In this document: piece by piece, positions 40,471 to 49,088 of the stretch
Layout: each line of letters begins with the position of its first letter
Numbering within the stretch: position 1 is the first letter of the stretch
Source: Arthrobacter globiformis
GTDB lineage: Bacteria > Actinomycetota > Actinomycetes > Actinomycetales > Micrococcaceae
Direction: 5' to 3'
Length of the DNA: 64,000 nt
Assembly: GCF_030818015.1 (NCBI RefSeq)
Contig: NZ_JAUSZX010000001.1
Location: forward strand, 3,596,001 to 3,660,000
Notes under the pieces: generated by a model
Databases searched by the model: none
Told to the model about the DNA's origin: nothing
What the model saw: only the letters and a program-made list of their open reading frames with translations
Made by a program: the position numbers and the translations under genes

Positions 40471-42399
40471 TTATGCCTTGGCGCGGGCGCGGTTGGCCTT
40501 GGCACGCTCGTTGGAGTCGAGGATGACCTTGCGGATGCGGATGTCCTCCGGCGTGACCTCGACGCACTCGTCTTCACGGGCGAATTCGAGGGACTCTTCG
40601 AGGGTGAGCTCGCGCGGGGGCGTGAGGTTCTCGAAGCTGTCGGAGGAAGCCGCACGCATGTTGGTGAGCTTCTTTTCCTTCGTGATGTTGACGTCCATGT
40701 CGTCTGCGCGGGAGTTTTCGCCCACGATCATGCCTTCGTAAACCTCGGAGGTCGGCTTGACGAAGAAGGAACCGCGCTCCTGCAGGTTGATCATGGCGAA
40801 CGGGGTCACCACACCGGCACGGTCGGCCACCATGGAACCGTTGGTGCGGTATTCGATGGGACCGGCCCAGGGCTCGTAGCCCTCGGCGATGGAAGCGGCG
40901 ATGCCGGCGCCGCGGGTGTCCGTGAGGAACTTGGTGCGGAAGCCGATCAGGCCACGGGCGGGAACGATGAACTCCATGCGGCACCAGCCGGTGCCATGGT
41001 TGGCCATGTTGGTCATGCGGCCCTTGCGCGCGGCCATGAGCTGGGTGACGGCGCCGAGGTACTCTTCGGGCACGTCGATGGTCATGTGCTCCATCGGCTC
41101 GTGGACCTTGCCGTCGATGGTCTTGGTGACCACCTGGGGCTTGCCGACGGTGAGCTCGAAGCCTTCACGCCGCATCTGCTCCACGAGGATGGCCAGCGCG
41201 AGCTCGCCGCGGCCCTGGACTTCCCAGGCATCCGGACGCTCGGTGGGGAGCACCTTGATGGAGACGTTACCGATCAGTTCCTTGTCCAGGCGGTCCTTCA
41301 CCTGGCGGGCCGTGACCTTGGCGCCCTTGACCTTGCCGGCCAGCGGGGAGGTGTTGATACCGATGGTCATCGAGATCGCGGGATCGTCAACGGTGATCAG
41401 GGGCAGCGGCTGGGGGTTCTCAACGTCGGTCAGGGTCTCACCGATGGTGATCTCCTCGATGCCGGCGACGGCGACGATTTCGCCCGGTCCGGCGGACTCG
41501 GCCGGAACGCGCTCGAGGGCCTTGGTGGCGAGGAGTTCGGTGATCTTGACGGTCTTGAGCTCACCGTTGGCGCGGGCCCAGGCAACCTGCTGACCCTTGC
41601 GGAGCGTGCCGTTGTAGATGCGCAGCAGTGCGAGACGGCCCAGGAACGGGGAGGCGTCCAGGTTGGTGACGTGCGCCTGCAGGACACCTTCCGGGTTGTA
41701 GGTCGGAGCGGGGATGTGCTCGATGATCGCGCTGAAAAGCGGCTCGAGGTCCTCGTTCTCCGGGGCAGTGCCGTCGGCAGGCTGCTCGAGGGACGCGCGG
41801 CCTACCTTCGCGGCGGCGTAAACCACCGGGACGTTGAGAATCTTGTCCAGGTCCAGGTCCGGAACCTCATCGGCGAGGTCGGAGGCCAGTCCCAGGAGCA
41901 GGTCCATGGACTCGTGGACGACCTCTTCGATACGGGCGTCGGGGCGGTCGGTCTTGTTGACCAGGAGGATCACCGGCAGGTGCGCGGCGAGGGCCTTGCG
42001 GAGGACGAAGCGGGTCTGGGGCAGCGGGCCCTCAGACGCATCCACGAGAAGAACGACGCCGTCCACCATGGACAGCCCGCGCTCCACTTCGCCGCCGAAG
42101 TCGGCGTGGCCGGGGGTGTCGATGACGTTGATGGTGATGGTTTCGCCGTTGGAGGACGGTCCGTTGTAGGCCACCGTGGTGTTCTTGGCCAGGATGGTGA
42201 TGCCCTTTTCGCGCTCCAGGTCACCGGAGTCCATGACGCGGTCTTCGAGGTGGTTGTGCTCGGCAAAGGAGTTGGTCTGCTTGAGCATGGCGTCCACAAG
42301 GGTGGTCTTGCCGTGGTCAACGTGGGCCACAATCGCGACGTTGCGCAGGTCACTGCGAACTGCAGTTGCTACCGCGGTGTTGGTGGTGGTTTCAGACAT
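40471..42399 (-). CDS. typA: Ribosome-associated GTPase TypA/BipA
   Basis: 642 residues. G1 AHVDHGKTTLVD, switch II/G3 DTPGHADFGGEVERGL and G4 NKTDRPDARIEE are intact. EF-G-like domains follow, then the TypA-specific C-terminus with ARGLIGFRTKFLTDTRG and EKKLTNMRAASSD. It is a translational GTPase that binds 70S ribosomes and aids assembly or stress translation. It is 20-30 residues longer than E. coli BipA, through acidic inserts (ADGTAPENEDLEP). It is first in a probable unit with the small membrane protein. Confidence 0.96.
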   Translation of the reverse strand: MSETTTNTAVATAVRSDLRNVAIVAHVDHGKTTLVDAMLKQTNSFAEHNHLEDRVMDSGDLEREKGITILAKNTTVAYNGPSSNGETITINVIDTPGHADFGGEVERGLSMVDGVVLLVDASEGPLPQTRFVLRKALAAHLPVILLVNKTDRPDARIEEVVHESMDLLLGLASDLADEVPDLDLDKILNVPVVYAAAKVGRASLEQPADGTAPENEDLEPLFSAIIEHIPAPTYNPEGVLQAHVTNLDASPFLGRLALLRIYNGTLRKGQQVAWARANGELKTVKITELLATKALERVPAESAGPGEIVAVAGIEEITIGETLTDVENPQPLPLITVDDPAISMTIGINTSPLAGKVKGAKVTARQVKDRLDKELIGNVSIKVLPTERPDAWEVQGRGELALAILVEQMRREGFELTVGKPQVVTKTIDGKVHEPMEHMTIDVPEEYLGAVTQLMAARKGRMTNMANHGTGWCRMEFIVPARGLIGFRTKFLTDTRGAGIAASIAEGYEPWAGPIEYRTNGSMVADRAGVVTPFAMINLQERGSFFVKPTSEVYEGMIVGENSRADDMDVNITKEKKLTNMRAASSDSFENLTPPRELTLEESLEFAREDECVEVTPEDIRIRKVILDSNERAKANRARAKA

Positions 42400-42500
42400 G
42401 CGTTATTGCTCGATTCAGTGGTGAAGTCAGCTGTTGTATCGCGACATTTCCAACCGGAACGCACGACGGATCAGACCCTTAACACAGGGCACCTACTGCC

Positions 42501-42506
42501 AGTCTA
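42501..42506 (-). promoter_or_regulatory. -10 box for typA
   Basis: TAGACT on the minus strand, giving a leader of roughly 95 bases. The gene-free 42400-42672 also holds the upstream region of the SGNH gene. Confidence 0.4.
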
Positions 42507-42608
42507 AACGCTGAGCCATTTATTGGCCTAAAACGGGCATCTCCCGCATTCCCGGGCCCGTTACCAAATCGTGAATCCAGCGGCGCGTCATGTGAGCAAA
42601 ATCACTGG

Positions 42609-42657
42609 CTTTTCCGAAAGTGATCCACCACTATTGGCTAGACCACTTTTCGAAAAG
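42609..42657. repeat. Inverted repeat upstream of the SGNH lipoprotein gene
   Basis: CTTTTCCGAAAGTG (42609-42622) and CACTTTTCGAAAAG (42644-42657) are near-perfect inverted copies (12 of 14). The right arm is itself a palindrome around TTCGAA. It ends about 15 bases before the start codon, partly ahead of AGGAG. Confidence 0.5.
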
Positions 42658-42672
42658 GCCAGGAGTCCACGG

Positions 42673-43515
42673 ATGTTACAAGCCTCGACGCGGGCCCTCC
42701 TGATTGGCCCGGTCATCGCCGCCAGCGTATTTTTGACGGGCTGCGGCGCAGCAATGGAACCGGCGTCCGGTGCCGGATCGGCGGCGCCTCGTGCCGCCGC
42801 CCCGGTGGCCGCCCCCGGTGAGGCCGTGGCCGCCGGTTCGGCGGTCGTGAGCGATCTGGGGGCTGCCGTCGACCCCGCCAGCCTTCCGGCAGGAGCGCTG
42901 TACCGCAATCCGGCCAACGGTCGGGACGAGGTAATCGTGGGCAACATTGCCGACACCGCGCTGCTGATCGGCGACTCGCAGTCCGAGCCGCAGGCCAGCT
43001 GGCCGCGCCGGGCCCTCACGGGGCTGGGCTATGACGTCTTCTTCTGCGGCAAGGGCGGCACCGGCTTCGTCGCCTCCAACGGCACCACGGGCAACTACGT
43101 CGATGCCCTGCAGCGCGGCGACTGGCACCTGCCCTACGGCTTCCCTCCGCTGGTGCTCATCGAAGGCGGCGGAAACGACGCCAAGCAAGGGGCGAGCAAC
43201 GAGCAGATCTCGGCCAACGCAGACCGGCTTATCACGACGATCAAACAGCGGTACCCGGGCGCGAAGCTGGCCATGGTGGGAACGCTGGGCAAGGGCGCGG
43301 ATCACGGCGGCGCACGGCGCGCCGAGGTTGACGCCCTGCTGGGGACTGTCGCCGCAGACCACGGCATTCCGTTTGTCAGCGTCGGGGACTGGCTCACCCG
43401 CTACGGGCTGGAGTCGCAGCTCAAGGACAGCGTCCACATGAACGGCGAGGGGCACCGCGCCCTGGGTGCGCTGCTGGGTGACAGGCTCGCGAAGCTGGGG
43501 CTGCGTCTTTCCTAG
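42673..43515 (+). CDS. SGNH/GDSL-like hydrolase lipoprotein
   Basis: 280 residues from ATG 42673 with AGGAG 10-14 bases upstream. The signal peptide ends in lipobox LTGC (Cys about residue 22), followed by an Ala/Pro-rich linker. The SGNH blocks are LLIGDSQSE (Ser), a Gly block KGGTGF, EGGGNDAKQ (Asn) and DSVHMNGEGH (Asp/His). It is probably a surface esterase or acyl-hydrolase. The substrate is unknown. A terminator follows. Confidence 0.85.
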   Translation: MLQASTRALLIGPVIAASVFLTGCGAAMEPASGAGSAAPRAAAPVAAPGEAVAAGSAVVSDLGAAVDPASLPAGALYRNPANGRDEVIVGNIADTALLIGDSQSEPQASWPRRALTGLGYDVFFCGKGGTGFVASNGTTGNYVDALQRGDWHLPYGFPPLVLIEGGGNDAKQGASNEQISANADRLITTIKQRYPGAKLAMVGTLGKGADHGGARRAEVDALLGTVAADHGIPFVSVGDWLTRYGLESQLKDSVHMNGEGHRALGALLGDRLAKLGLRLS

Positions 43516-43543
43516 GGGCGGGTCTCAGCATCCACAGCACAAA

Positions 43544-43595
43544 ATAGCAAGGGTGCCGGTGGCTGCCTGATGGCGGTCACCGGCACCCTTGCTAT
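43544..43595. terminator. Bidirectional terminator, SGNH gene / peptide transporter
   Basis: ATAGCAAGGGTGCCGGTG (43544-43561) pairs fully with 43578-43595 across a 16-base loop, between convergent genes. Confidence 0.78.
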
Positions 43596-43607
43596 TACTT
43601 GACCCCG

Positions 43608-45482
43608 CTACTCCGTTCCGGTGGGCAGCAGCTGGGCGCGCAATTCCCGGCGCTCGCGCTGCTTTTCCGGATCCGGCAACGGGACGGCGGCAAGCAGCCG
43701 CTGCGTGTAGGCCTCCTGCGGGTTGCGCAGGATCTGGTCGCGGGAGCCCTGCTCCACGATCCGGCCGCGCTGCATGACGCAGATGCGGTCCGCCAGCACG
43801 TCCACGACGGCGAGGTCGTGGGTGACGAAAAGGCAGGCGAACCCGAGCTCGCGCTGGAGGTTCTGGAACAGCTCCAGGACCTTGGCCTGGACCGATACGT
43901 CGAGCGCAGACGTCGGTTCGTCAGCCACCATCAGCTTCGGCTTGAGCGAGAGTGCCCGGGCAATGCCGACACGCTGTTTCTGCCCGCCGGACAGCTCGTG
44001 CGGGTACCTGTTCCGGTAGTTCCGCGGCAGCTCCACCTGGTCCAGCAGCGCCTCGATGCGCTTTTGGAGGTCGGCGCCCTTCGCCACGCCGGCAAGGTAC
44101 ATCGGCTCGCCGATGCTTTCGCCAATGGGCAGGCGCGGGTTCAGGGACGAGGCCGGGTCCTGGAACACCATGCCGATGTGGCGCCGCACTTGGTGCAGCT
44201 GCTTACCGTTCTTCTTCGCGGCGGAGATGTCCTCGCCCACCACGCGCATCGTTCCGGCCGCCACCGGCAGCAGTCCGACGGCGGCGCGCCCGATGGTGGT
44301 CTTGCCCGATCCGGACTCCCCCACGAGGCCCACCACCTGCCCGGGATGGATGGTCAGGTTGGCCCCCTCGACCGCGCGGAAGGCCGGCACGCGGCCCTGC
44401 TTTGGGTACTCGATGGCGACATCGGTCAGCTCCAGGACCGGTTCGCCCACGGGTCCCCTGGTTTCGGCGGCTGCCAGGGCCGCCGCGTTCTCCCGCTCGC
44501 GGCGGACCAGTTCATCGTGGTCCACGGAGTCGAGCTGTGCGTGGGTGGCGGCGGCCAGCGCTGCCGTCACGTCCACGTCCGGCGCGGCTTCCGTTCCGCC
44601 CTGTCCGAGGTGCGGCACGGCCGCAAGCAGCGCCTGCGTGTACGGGTGCTGCGGGTTGTGGAAGATCTGCTCGGCGGTGCCGGTCTCCACGATCAGGCCC
44701 TTGCGCATGACGGCGATCCGGTCGGCCAGGTCCGCCACGACGCCCATGTCGTGGGTGATCAGGACGATGGCGCTGTCCAGCTTGTTGCGCAGGTTCCTCA
44801 TCAGGTCCAGGATCTCCGCCTGCACGGTGACGTCCAGGGCAGTGGTGGGCTCGTCAGCGATCAGCAGTTTGGGATCGCAGGACAGCGACTGGGCGATCAT
44901 AGCGCGCTGGCGCTGGCCGCCGGAGAGCTGGTGCGGATAGGACTTGAAAGCCTTCACCGGGTCCGGCAGCTCCACCAGTTCGAGCATCCGCAGTGCGCGC
45001 TCCTTGGCCTGGTCCGGTGAGACTTCATTGTGAAGGCGCACCGTCTCGACGATCTGCGCGCCCACCGTGTAGACCGGGTTCAGCGCCGTCATGGGCTCCT
45101 GGAAGATGACGGCCACATCCTTGCCCCGGACGCTGCGGATATTGGCCGCATCCGCGCCCAGCAGCTCCTTGCCGGAGAGCCTGACGCTCCCGGACACCCT
45201 GCTGTTGCTGGGCAGCAGGCCGAGCAACGCCATGGAACTGGCGCTCTTGCCCGAGCCGGACTCGCCCACGATGGCCAGGACCTCGCCGGCGCGGACCTCA
45301 TAGTTCAGGCCGACGGCGGCCGGCACCCACTTCTTTTCGACGCCGAAGTCGACGCTGAGGTCGCGCACTTCAAGGACGACGGAACCCTTCCCGTCTGCCC
45401 TCCGCCGTCCAGTGCCGGGCTCAATGGAGCCCGGCTCCAGCGGGTCCGACGACGGGCGGTGAGGGCTGATGTAGTCAGACAT
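43608..45482 (-). CDS. Peptide ABC transporter ATPase, fused DppD-DppF type
   Basis: 624 residues with two complete ABC domains. First: Walker A GESGSGKSAS, signature LSGGQRQRAMIAQSL, Walker B LLIADEPTTALD. Second: [40 protein letters not shown]. Each has the oligopeptide-type C-terminal extension (HPYTQALLAAVP and EAYTQRLLAAVP). It energises uptake through the permeases at 46235-48909. A PH-domain gene on the opposite strand separates it from the permeases, so it has its own promoter in the 79-base divergent gap. Confidence 0.92.
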   Translation of the reverse strand: MSDYISPHRPSSDPLEPGSIEPGTGRRRADGKGSVVLEVRDLSVDFGVEKKWVPAAVGLNYEVRAGEVLAIVGESGSGKSASSMALLGLLPSNSRVSGSVRLSGKELLGADAANIRSVRGKDVAVIFQEPMTALNPVYTVGAQIVETVRLHNEVSPDQAKERALRMLELVELPDPVKAFKSYPHQLSGGQRQRAMIAQSLSCDPKLLIADEPTTALDVTVQAEILDLMRNLRNKLDSAIVLITHDMGVVADLADRIAVMRKGLIVETGTAEQIFHNPQHPYTQALLAAVPHLGQGGTEAAPDVDVTAALAAATHAQLDSVDHDELVRRERENAAALAAAETRGPVGEPVLELTDVAIEYPKQGRVPAFRAVEGANLTIHPGQVVGLVGESGSGKTTIGRAAVGLLPVAAGTMRVVGEDISAAKKNGKQLHQVRRHIGMVFQDPASSLNPRLPIGESIGEPMYLAGVAKGADLQKRIEALLDQVELPRNYRNRYPHELSGGQKQRVGIARALSLKPKLMVADEPTSALDVSVQAKVLELFQNLQRELGFACLFVTHDLAVVDVLADRICVMQRGRIVEQGSRDQILRNPQEAYTQRLLAAVPLPDPEKQRERRELRAQLLPTGTE

Positions 45483-45561
45483 GTTGGGGTTTTCCTTCCA
45501 CCCGGGCCAGCGGAGCAGCTGAGATTAGTGCTGCGGCCGGGAATACTGAATTATTGGGGGC

Positions 45562-46191
45562 ATGAGCACTGTGCCGCATGCCGGAAACGCCGCAATCTTC
45601 AAAGCGCGCACCAACAAATGGTTTGCCGGATTTTCGTGGTTCGTGGCGGCCGCCGGACTGGCCGGCCTGGTCGTGGCGGGCGGAGTCCCCGCCCTGGCCG
45701 GTGCCGGGCCGCTGCTGCTCATCGCCTACCTGGGCTGGCTGCTGTTCTGGCGTCCCGCGGTGGTTGTGCACGACGCCGGGGTCACCATCGAGAATCCGTT
45801 CCGTGCCATCACGGTGCCATGGGCGGCGCTCGTGCAGGTGGACACGCGGTACGCGCTGACCCTCGTCACCCCCGGCCGAAGCTACGGGGCCTGGGCGGCT
45901 CCCGCCCCCGGCATCTGGGGCGGACGCAACGCCCGCCCCGAGGACCTTCGGGGACTGCCGGACAGCACATACGGGCCGGGAAACTCCGTCCGGCCCGGCG
46001 ACCTCAAGACCACCGACTCGGGGCAGGCCGCGCAGCTGGTCCGCGGACGCTGGCAGCAGCTGGTTGAGGCCGGACTGCTTGATGCCGGAGCAGCCGAGAC
46101 CACTCCGGTCAGCGTGAAGTTCCGCTGGCTCGAGGCTACGGCGACCCTGATCCTTCTCGGGCTTAGCTACTGGGGCGTGGCCGTCCTGTAG
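45562..46191 (+). CDS. PH-domain membrane protein
   Basis: 209 residues. Two N-terminal membrane helices (about 20-38 and 44-62) are followed by a bacterial PH-like segment (VVVHDAGVTIENPFRAITVPWAALVQVDTRYALTLVTPG), typical of actinobacterial PH-domain proteins of the low-molecular-weight antigen 6 type. A last hydrophobic segment lies at about 190-207. The function is unknown. It is inserted in the peptide transporter locus in the opposite orientation. Confidence 0.78.
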   Translation: MSTVPHAGNAAIFKARTNKWFAGFSWFVAAAGLAGLVVAGGVPALAGAGPLLLIAYLGWLLFWRPAVVVHDAGVTIENPFRAITVPWAALVQVDTRYALTLVTPGRSYGAWAAPAPGIWGGRNARPEDLRGLPDSTYGPGNSVRPGDLKTTDSGQAAQLVRGRWQQLVEAGLLDAGAAETTPVSVKFRWLEATATLILLGLSYWGVAVL

Positions 46192-46234
46192 GCAGGAAGC
46201 ACGCTGCGCCCGCCCGCGGCGTCGCAGCAGCACG

Positions 46235-47371
46235 TCAGGCTCCCCTGTCTCCGCCGGAGGTCCGGCCGTCATCTGCCCTGCTGTCCATGGCCGCCACCGG
46301 CGTCGCCTCCGGAACTGTTGCCCCGGCGTCCCTGGCCTTCTTGGCGTTGAACTTCTTTTGCCGCGGGTCAAAGGCGTCCCGCAGGCCGTCGCCGATGAAG
46401 TTGATGCTGAGGCAGATGAGGACGATGAACAGGCCTGGGAACCAGAACAGCCAGGGGCGGGTGGCGAAGGCTTCCTGGTTCTGGGAGATGAGCAGGCCCA
46501 GCGAGGTGTCCGGGGACTTGACGCCGACACCGAGGTAGCTGAGTGCCGTTTCAGTAAGGATCGCCGCCGACATGGTGAGGGTGACGTTGACGATCAGCAC
46601 GCCCACCGCGTTGGGCAGGATGTGCTTGAAGATGATCCGTGCGTTGCTGGCCCCGGAAATCCGCGCCGCGTCGACGAACTCGCGCTCCCGCAGGGTGAGG
46701 AACTCGCCGCGCATAAGCCTCGCCAGGCCCACCCAGCTGATCAGTCCCAGGAAGATGCCGAGGGCGAGGACACCGTTACTGCTGGCGAAGGCCGCAAACC
46801 AGCTGCCTTCATCCCGGCGTCCAGCGAGCTGTGCCATGACGGCGGCGAGGAGAAGCGCCGGAACGATGATGATGACGTCGGTGAGCCTCATCAGGACGGC
46901 TTCCATCCAGCCCCGGAAGTAGCCGGACAGTGCCCCGACGACCACACCGATCAGGCCGGCGATAAGGCCGATGACGACCATGATGGTGATGGACTGCTGG
47001 GCACCGCGCATGGTCATGGCGAACAGGTCGCGCCCGATCCGATCCTGGCCGAAGGGATGCTCCCCCCAAGCCAGCGGCCACAGCGAAGCAGTGGGAGTGC
47101 CGTCGTTGACCAGCGGCGAAACGGCCTCATGGGTGTACTTCCACCAGCCGGGGATCCCGGCATAGCCCACGGACGTGAAGGCCATGACGAAGATGATGGC
47201 GAAGACGGCAAGGCCGACGATGGCGCCGGAGTGGCCGAGGAACCGCTTGCGGACAATCTGGCCCTGGCTCAGGCCCCTGGCCTCGGAGACAGGCTCGATG
47301 CCGGCAGCTTCCTGCCCCCGCAGACTGGCCTCCTCCGCCATGATTTCATCCTGCTGACTGGGCTGGCTCAT
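46235..47371 (-). CDS. Peptide ABC transporter permease, DppC type
   Basis: 378 residues. The long N-terminal cytoplasmic segment (about 45 residues) and helix 1 match the OppC_N pattern (RKRFLGHSGAIVGLAVFAII). The EAA loop is RGEFLTLREREFVDAARISGASNARIIFKHILPNAVGVLI. The tail beyond the last helix includes DAFDPRQKKFNAKKARDAG. The stop converges with the PH gene, and the start overlaps the DppB-type stop (ATGA). Confidence 0.92.
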   Translation of the reverse strand: MSQPSQQDEIMAEEASLRGQEAAGIEPVSEARGLSQGQIVRKRFLGHSGAIVGLAVFAIIFVMAFTSVGYAGIPGWWKYTHEAVSPLVNDGTPTASLWPLAWGEHPFGQDRIGRDLFAMTMRGAQQSITIMVVIGLIAGLIGVVVGALSGYFRGWMEAVLMRLTDVIIIVPALLLAAVMAQLAGRRDEGSWFAAFASSNGVLALGIFLGLISWVGLARLMRGEFLTLREREFVDAARISGASNARIIFKHILPNAVGVLIVNVTLTMSAAILTETALSYLGVGVKSPDTSLGLLISQNQEAFATRPWLFWFPGLFIVLICLSINFIGDGLRDAFDPRQKKFNAKKARDAGATVPEATPVAAMDSRADDGRTSGGDRGA

Positions 47372-48909
47372 GCTTTCACCCTTACTCGTGGGTCCAGTGC
47401 GGAGTAGGCGAGATCCGCGATGAGGTTGAACGCCATGGCCGTGATGGCGACGCAGATGAAGACGCCCATGACGGGGTTCGGGTCGACGTGCTGGATACCG
47501 TCCAGGAACAGGAACCCCATGCCCCGGACGGAAAAGACAGTCTCGGTGATGACCGCGCCGCCGATGAGGCCGCCGATGTCGAACGCGACGATGGTGGCCA
47601 CCGGGATCAGGGCGTTGCGGAAGGCGTGGCGCATGACCACGGTCCGCTCGGAAAGACCTTTGGCACGCGCCGTCCGGATGTAGTCCATGTTCATGATTTC
47701 CAGCATGGAGGCCCGGGTGAACCTCGTGTACCCGGCGAGGGAGATGAGGACGAGCGCGGTGGTGGGCAGGATCAGGTGGGTGAACGAATCGATGCCCAGG
47801 ATCCAGAAGTCGCCTTCGATGTTTGGTGTGCCGGCGCCGATCGTGGCGATCGGCCGTCCCCGGACCCTGCTGTTGTTAAAGTACGCGGGCCAGGCCTGCA
47901 TGAAGCGGTCCAGGAAGATGAGGAAACCTACGAGGAAGGAGGTGATCGCGGCCGCGCGCATGGACTGTCCGCGGTCGTAGCCGCCCATGAAGTAGCCGAT
48001 GGCCATACCGACCAGGACCGCTGCGACGGCCAGCAGCACGATCATCAGGAACGTCGCCTGGTTCAGCAGCGGCTGGAGCACGAAGTAGAGAACCACTCCC
48101 GCGCCGACGGCGATCAGGGTGGACTGCAGCGCCTTGCGGTTCCGCAGGCCTGCGGTCAGCAGGGTCACGGCAAAGGCGATGCCCACCCCGGCGATGGCGA
48201 TGACCACCGGGCCCAGGCCGGGCGTCTTGAACCACTGCGTGACGGAGAAGTAGATGAGTACTGCAGCGACAGCGGCGAAGACGATGCCGCCGATGATTGC
48301 CCTGCGTCTGGCGTCGCCGCCAGCCACGATCACGGCCACGGCGCCGAGGACGGCGCCGACCCCGAGTGAGACAGTCAGGGGTATCTCCGGGTTACGGAGG
48401 AAGTTGTTGAAGCCGATGGCGCCGAATTCCTTGAGCAGGACGGCGACCCAGAAGATCGGCAGGGAAAAGAACAGGAAGGCCATGAAGGTCACGCCGTAAT
48501 CCAGTGTGCTGTACTGCCGCAGGGCGGTGATGATGCCCAGCGTGATGCCCACGAGGATGGCCAGAACGGTGGCCCCGGTGACGAGTGTCAGTGTCTGAAT
48601 GAGTGCATGGCCGAGGGCGTCCGTGATGGGCTGGCCGACGATGTTCTTGCCGAGATTGCAGGAGCCGGTGAAGGGCACCAGGCACTGGGCTGCGCCGCCG
48701 AGCCATTTGAAATACCGCACGGGCGCCGGCGTATCGAGGTCCAGCAGCGCAGATCTCGAGTCCATGAGCTGCTGCTTGTTCGGCGCGCTGCTGGCGCGGA
48801 ACTCTGCGAGCGGGTCGCCTGATGCGGCGGTCAGCAGATACACCAGGAAGGATGCGCCCAGAAGGATGAGTGCGGCGGTGACGAGCCGCCGGACTATGTA
48901 GGTCACCAT
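47368..48909 (-). CDS. Peptide ABC transporter permease, DppB type with a large membrane insertion
   Basis: 513 residues, against about 310-340 for usual DppB/OppB. The N-terminus (YIVRRLVTAALILLGASFLVYLL) and the C-terminal permease core with EAA loop ASMLEIMNMDYIRTARAKGLSERTVVMRHAFRNALIP are standard. Between about residues 175 and 360 lies an extra block with around five hydrophobic segments (GAVLGAVAVIVAGG; AIIGGIVFAAVAAVLIYFS; VVIAIAGVGIAFAVTLLTAG; FLMIVLLAVAAVLVGMAIGYFMGG). The frame stays open and the composition matches, so it is a real insertion. It overlaps the DppC-type gene by 4 bases. Confidence 0.9.
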   Translation of the reverse strand: MVTYIVRRLVTAALILLGASFLVYLLTAASGDPLAEFRASSAPNKQQLMDSRSALLDLDTPAPVRYFKWLGGAAQCLVPFTGSCNLGKNIVGQPITDALGHALIQTLTLVTGATVLAILVGITLGIITALRQYSTLDYGVTFMAFLFFSLPIFWVAVLLKEFGAIGFNNFLRNPEIPLTVSLGVGAVLGAVAVIVAGGDARRRAIIGGIVFAAVAAVLIYFSVTQWFKTPGLGPVVIAIAGVGIAFAVTLLTAGLRNRKALQSTLIAVGAGVVLYFVLQPLLNQATFLMIVLLAVAAVLVGMAIGYFMGGYDRGQSMRAAAITSFLVGFLIFLDRFMQAWPAYFNNSRVRGRPIATIGAGTPNIEGDFWILGIDSFTHLILPTTALVLISLAGYTRFTRASMLEIMNMDYIRTARAKGLSERTVVMRHAFRNALIPVATIVAFDIGGLIGGAVITETVFSVRGMGFLFLDGIQHVDPNPVMGVFICVAITAMAFNLIADLAYSALDPRVRVKA

Positions 48910-49022
48910 TGTGATAGAACCTCAGGATTCGGGTCCAGGGATTGCCCGGACCGGTCGCGTGTTTGGCGGCGCCTTACTGCTTGTGCTGCCAACACAGGGC
49001 GCTGCCGGGAGATGGCGCTGCA

Positions 49023-49057
49023 AGGCGCCGGGACCGTGGTGCATGGTCCCGGCGCCT
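49023..49057 (-). promoter_or_regulatory. Stem-loop between peptide-binding protein and permease genes
   Basis: A 13-bp perfect stem (AGGCGCCGGGACC and complement) with a 9-base loop, without a U-tract, in the 179-base gap after the binding-protein stop. As in the glu operon, it probably lets the binding protein be made in excess. Confidence 0.65.
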
Positions 49058-49088
49058 CACCTAGTTAATTGCACTTCGTGGCACGGGC

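Noticed and set aside
40333..42507. 724-codon open frame antisense to typA
   Set aside because: typA has all GTPase motifs on the other strand; the antisense frame is a high-GC shadow of low-complexity composition.
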